From Ectocarpus siliculosus (Eukaryota; Sar; Phaeophyceae; Ectocarpales; Ectocarpaceae), in NCBI GenBank assembly GCA_000310025.1, contig FN648564.1, positions 749,312-768,887 of the forward strand: 19,576 bases of DNA, written 5' to 3'. The notes beneath the pieces are model-generated. The model made no database searches. It saw only the letters and a list, made by a program, of their open reading frames with translations, and had not been told where the DNA came from. Of the stretch, positions 17,920-19,576 are shown piece after piece; position 1 is the stretch's first letter; each line of letters starts with the position of its first letter. The translations under genes and the position numbers were made by a program.

Positions 17920-18627
17920 GTCCCCCCCCGGCTGGCCATAGCATCCCACGATCACGCTGGCGTGCCATGAACTGGTGGCGGGGCACGGACTAGTTCAAAG
18001 TTGGGCAACCCTTGGTGGTACCTACGGTGAGCGAGCGGGCCTTGCGGAAGGAAAGGGGACGGTGGGGTACGGGGCGGGTGTTCACCGTAGGCAGGCATTC
18101 TGTATGTGTGGTGTTGTCGGGGTTGTGGGGACGTGTTTTCGGGACGTTCGTGCTTTGCCGCGCGAACGGGGTACGCGATGGAGGGGGGAAGGCGCTCTAT
18201 AGGGTAAAGGGGGGTTCTACAAATGCTCGCGGCCGTTCGCAATAGTAGGAAGGGGCGTTTGTTCCACTTCGAGCTTTGCCCAAAGTGTCCGCGGCTGTGT
18301 GTTGCGGCTGTGTGTTGCTCGGCCTCCTCACCGGCGGTCGTGGTCGTAGCGCAAACGTATTGAGAACCATGCCGCCTAGAAGGGTAGTATTGATTATATA
18401 CAGGGTATTGCTCGTCGAAAGGCGGGGGATTGTAACGGTAGGAATACTTACATTTTGTCGGCTACTATTTGTCTTGTTTTTGGGGTCATCGCGCGTTGAC
18501 TTTTTTTACGCCTTGTTTTTCGTTTCGCGCGAGAATATTAACTAGCACACCAGCGCTCATCTCGAACCAATTGGTGCGTACGCGCGCCCTCCTCATTTTG
18601 ATGGAGTTGCCCGCACCGTTCCCGTCG

Positions 18628-18648
18628 TTTTTTTTTTTTTTTTTTTTT
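18628..18648. repeat. Poly-T tract (21 nt)
   Basis: Uninterrupted homopolymer in intergenic DNA. If transcription ran on the minus strand it would read as poly-A, but no adjacent retroposed gene copy was recognised. Confidence 0.9.
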
Positions 18649-19212
18649 GTTTTCCCGACGTTCGTGGTTTCGGCGCTTAGATTTGTTTTTACATGCTCTC
18701 TTATTCTTCGTTTTTAGTTTTTAGTGCTTGATTTTTTCTACGTCCGTTGACTATGTATTTGGAGGGACTTCGATCCTCGTGGCCTCGAGCATGCACACCG
18801 CGTTCTCCATGCAGACCAGTCGTTGATGGCAGGACGTAGATGCCGTTGGCGCAAGGGATTATCGGCCACAACCAAGCGTCGTGCACCAGTACTCGAACTG
18901 GCTCCGATTGTCTCCAAAGAATATGCTGCACAAACGGCCGCACTCGATGCCGCAGTTTGTGCTGCAGCGTTCGTCTCTAGCGAGGTAGACGAATTCGTGT
19001 TTTTTTTTCGAAGTGAGCGGTCGGTCGCTTGATCTAGTTGCTGTGTCTTGGGGGTTCCGCAGTTTCTGGTGCCGGAGGGGGGTATTCTAGCTGTCTTGTG
19101 CGTTTTTTTAATGGACTCGTTTTTTGCCTAAGGGAAATTTCGCGTCCTTTCCAAGTTTTTATGAGCCCCGTCCGTCGTTGAGCGAAAAGCAAGCAGTTTC
19201 TTGATGTTTTTT

Positions 19213-19228
19213 CGCGCGCGCGCGCGCG
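19213..19228. repeat. (CG)8 tract
   Basis: Alternating CG dinucleotide run with Z-DNA potential. The uncorrected CpG density suggests this locus is not heavily depleted by CpG methylation, but one tract is weak evidence. Confidence 0.9.
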
Positions 19229-19391
19229 AGAAGGCCCTGTTTCCATGGGTTTTTTTATGAAGGGGGTGCTGATTGGACGGGACGGCGGGCGAGCAGGTCT
19301 GCAAGCTGCGTTACACGAACAAGAATTGAGTTGCTTTGCTTGCTTTTTTTGGAAATGGCTAGCTTGTCAAAAGCGAGGGGCGTCAATGAGA

Positions 19392-19408
19392 GGGGGGGGG
19401 GGGGGGGG
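19392..19408. repeat. Poly-G tract (17 nt)
   Basis: Homopolymer run; its exact length is unreliable in most sequencing data. Confidence 0.9.
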
Positions 19409-19576
19409 TCAAAGGTGCGTGCTTACATGGACCCAATAATGGCGTGCTCCAGGGCGTGGCGTTCGGCGCGTGATCGTGGTCGTGTTTTTGGTCGGCATTT
19501 TGACAGATGGAAATAGGGGGAAACGCCGTTGGTTTAAGGTATGGTAAAACATAAAAAAATATTATAGACTGAGGGC

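Larger units (their letters stand above)
17920..19576. other. Downstream region without a recognisable gene
   Basis: The region starts with the gene 2 3' UTR. The short frames here lack motifs and none continues across a plausible splice pair. It contains a 21-nt T run (18628-18648), a (CG)8 run (19213-19228) and a 17-nt G run (19392-19408). A weakly coding-like stretch lies on the minus strand near 18751-18990. Confidence 0.45.

Overview
This is a window of eukaryotic nuclear DNA. It is intron-rich, with introns of 0.85-1.8 kb, long gene-poor stretches and many simple repeats (GA, CTG, GTT and homopolymers). The first gene starts with a signal peptide followed at once by an A-T-A-F-V-T-P motif. 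That is the hallmark of proteins imported into the red-algal-derived secondary plastid of heterokonts and related algae. Together with the intron sizes and the roughly balanced base composition, this points to a photosynthetic stramenopile, most likely a brown alga (Ectocarpus-like). The species is inferred, not proven.

Two protein-coding genes are supported, both on the + strand. Gene 1 (3098-7713) has four exons, all joined in phase 0, and encodes an approximately 203-aa plastid-targeted protein of unknown function. Gene 2 (14831-17919) encodes a Kelch-repeat beta-propeller of about 700-750 aa whose blade pattern resembles the KLHDC10 group. Its fifth blade is split by a roughly 260-300-aa Ala/Gly/Gln/Arg-rich insertion. 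The last blade lies in a different frame from the rest of the exon, so a small intron (130 bp fits) or a 1-nt indel must lie between about 17185 and 17520.

Layout: 1-3097 is intergenic, with a GA microsatellite, CTG tracts and a possible TATA box at 2370. 3098-7713 is gene 1. 7714-9047 has no recognisable gene. 9048-13772 is a repeat island in which at least three divergent repeat modules occur in two to four copies, some carrying a conserved hairpin. 13773-14830 is the upstream region of gene 2. 14831-17919 is gene 2. 17920-19576 has no convincing gene and contains poly-T, poly-G and (CG)n tracts.

The two genes show no functional link. The least explained content is the 9.0-13.8 kb repeat island, which looks like a decayed, nested family of non-autonomous mobile elements without a recognisable coding region.
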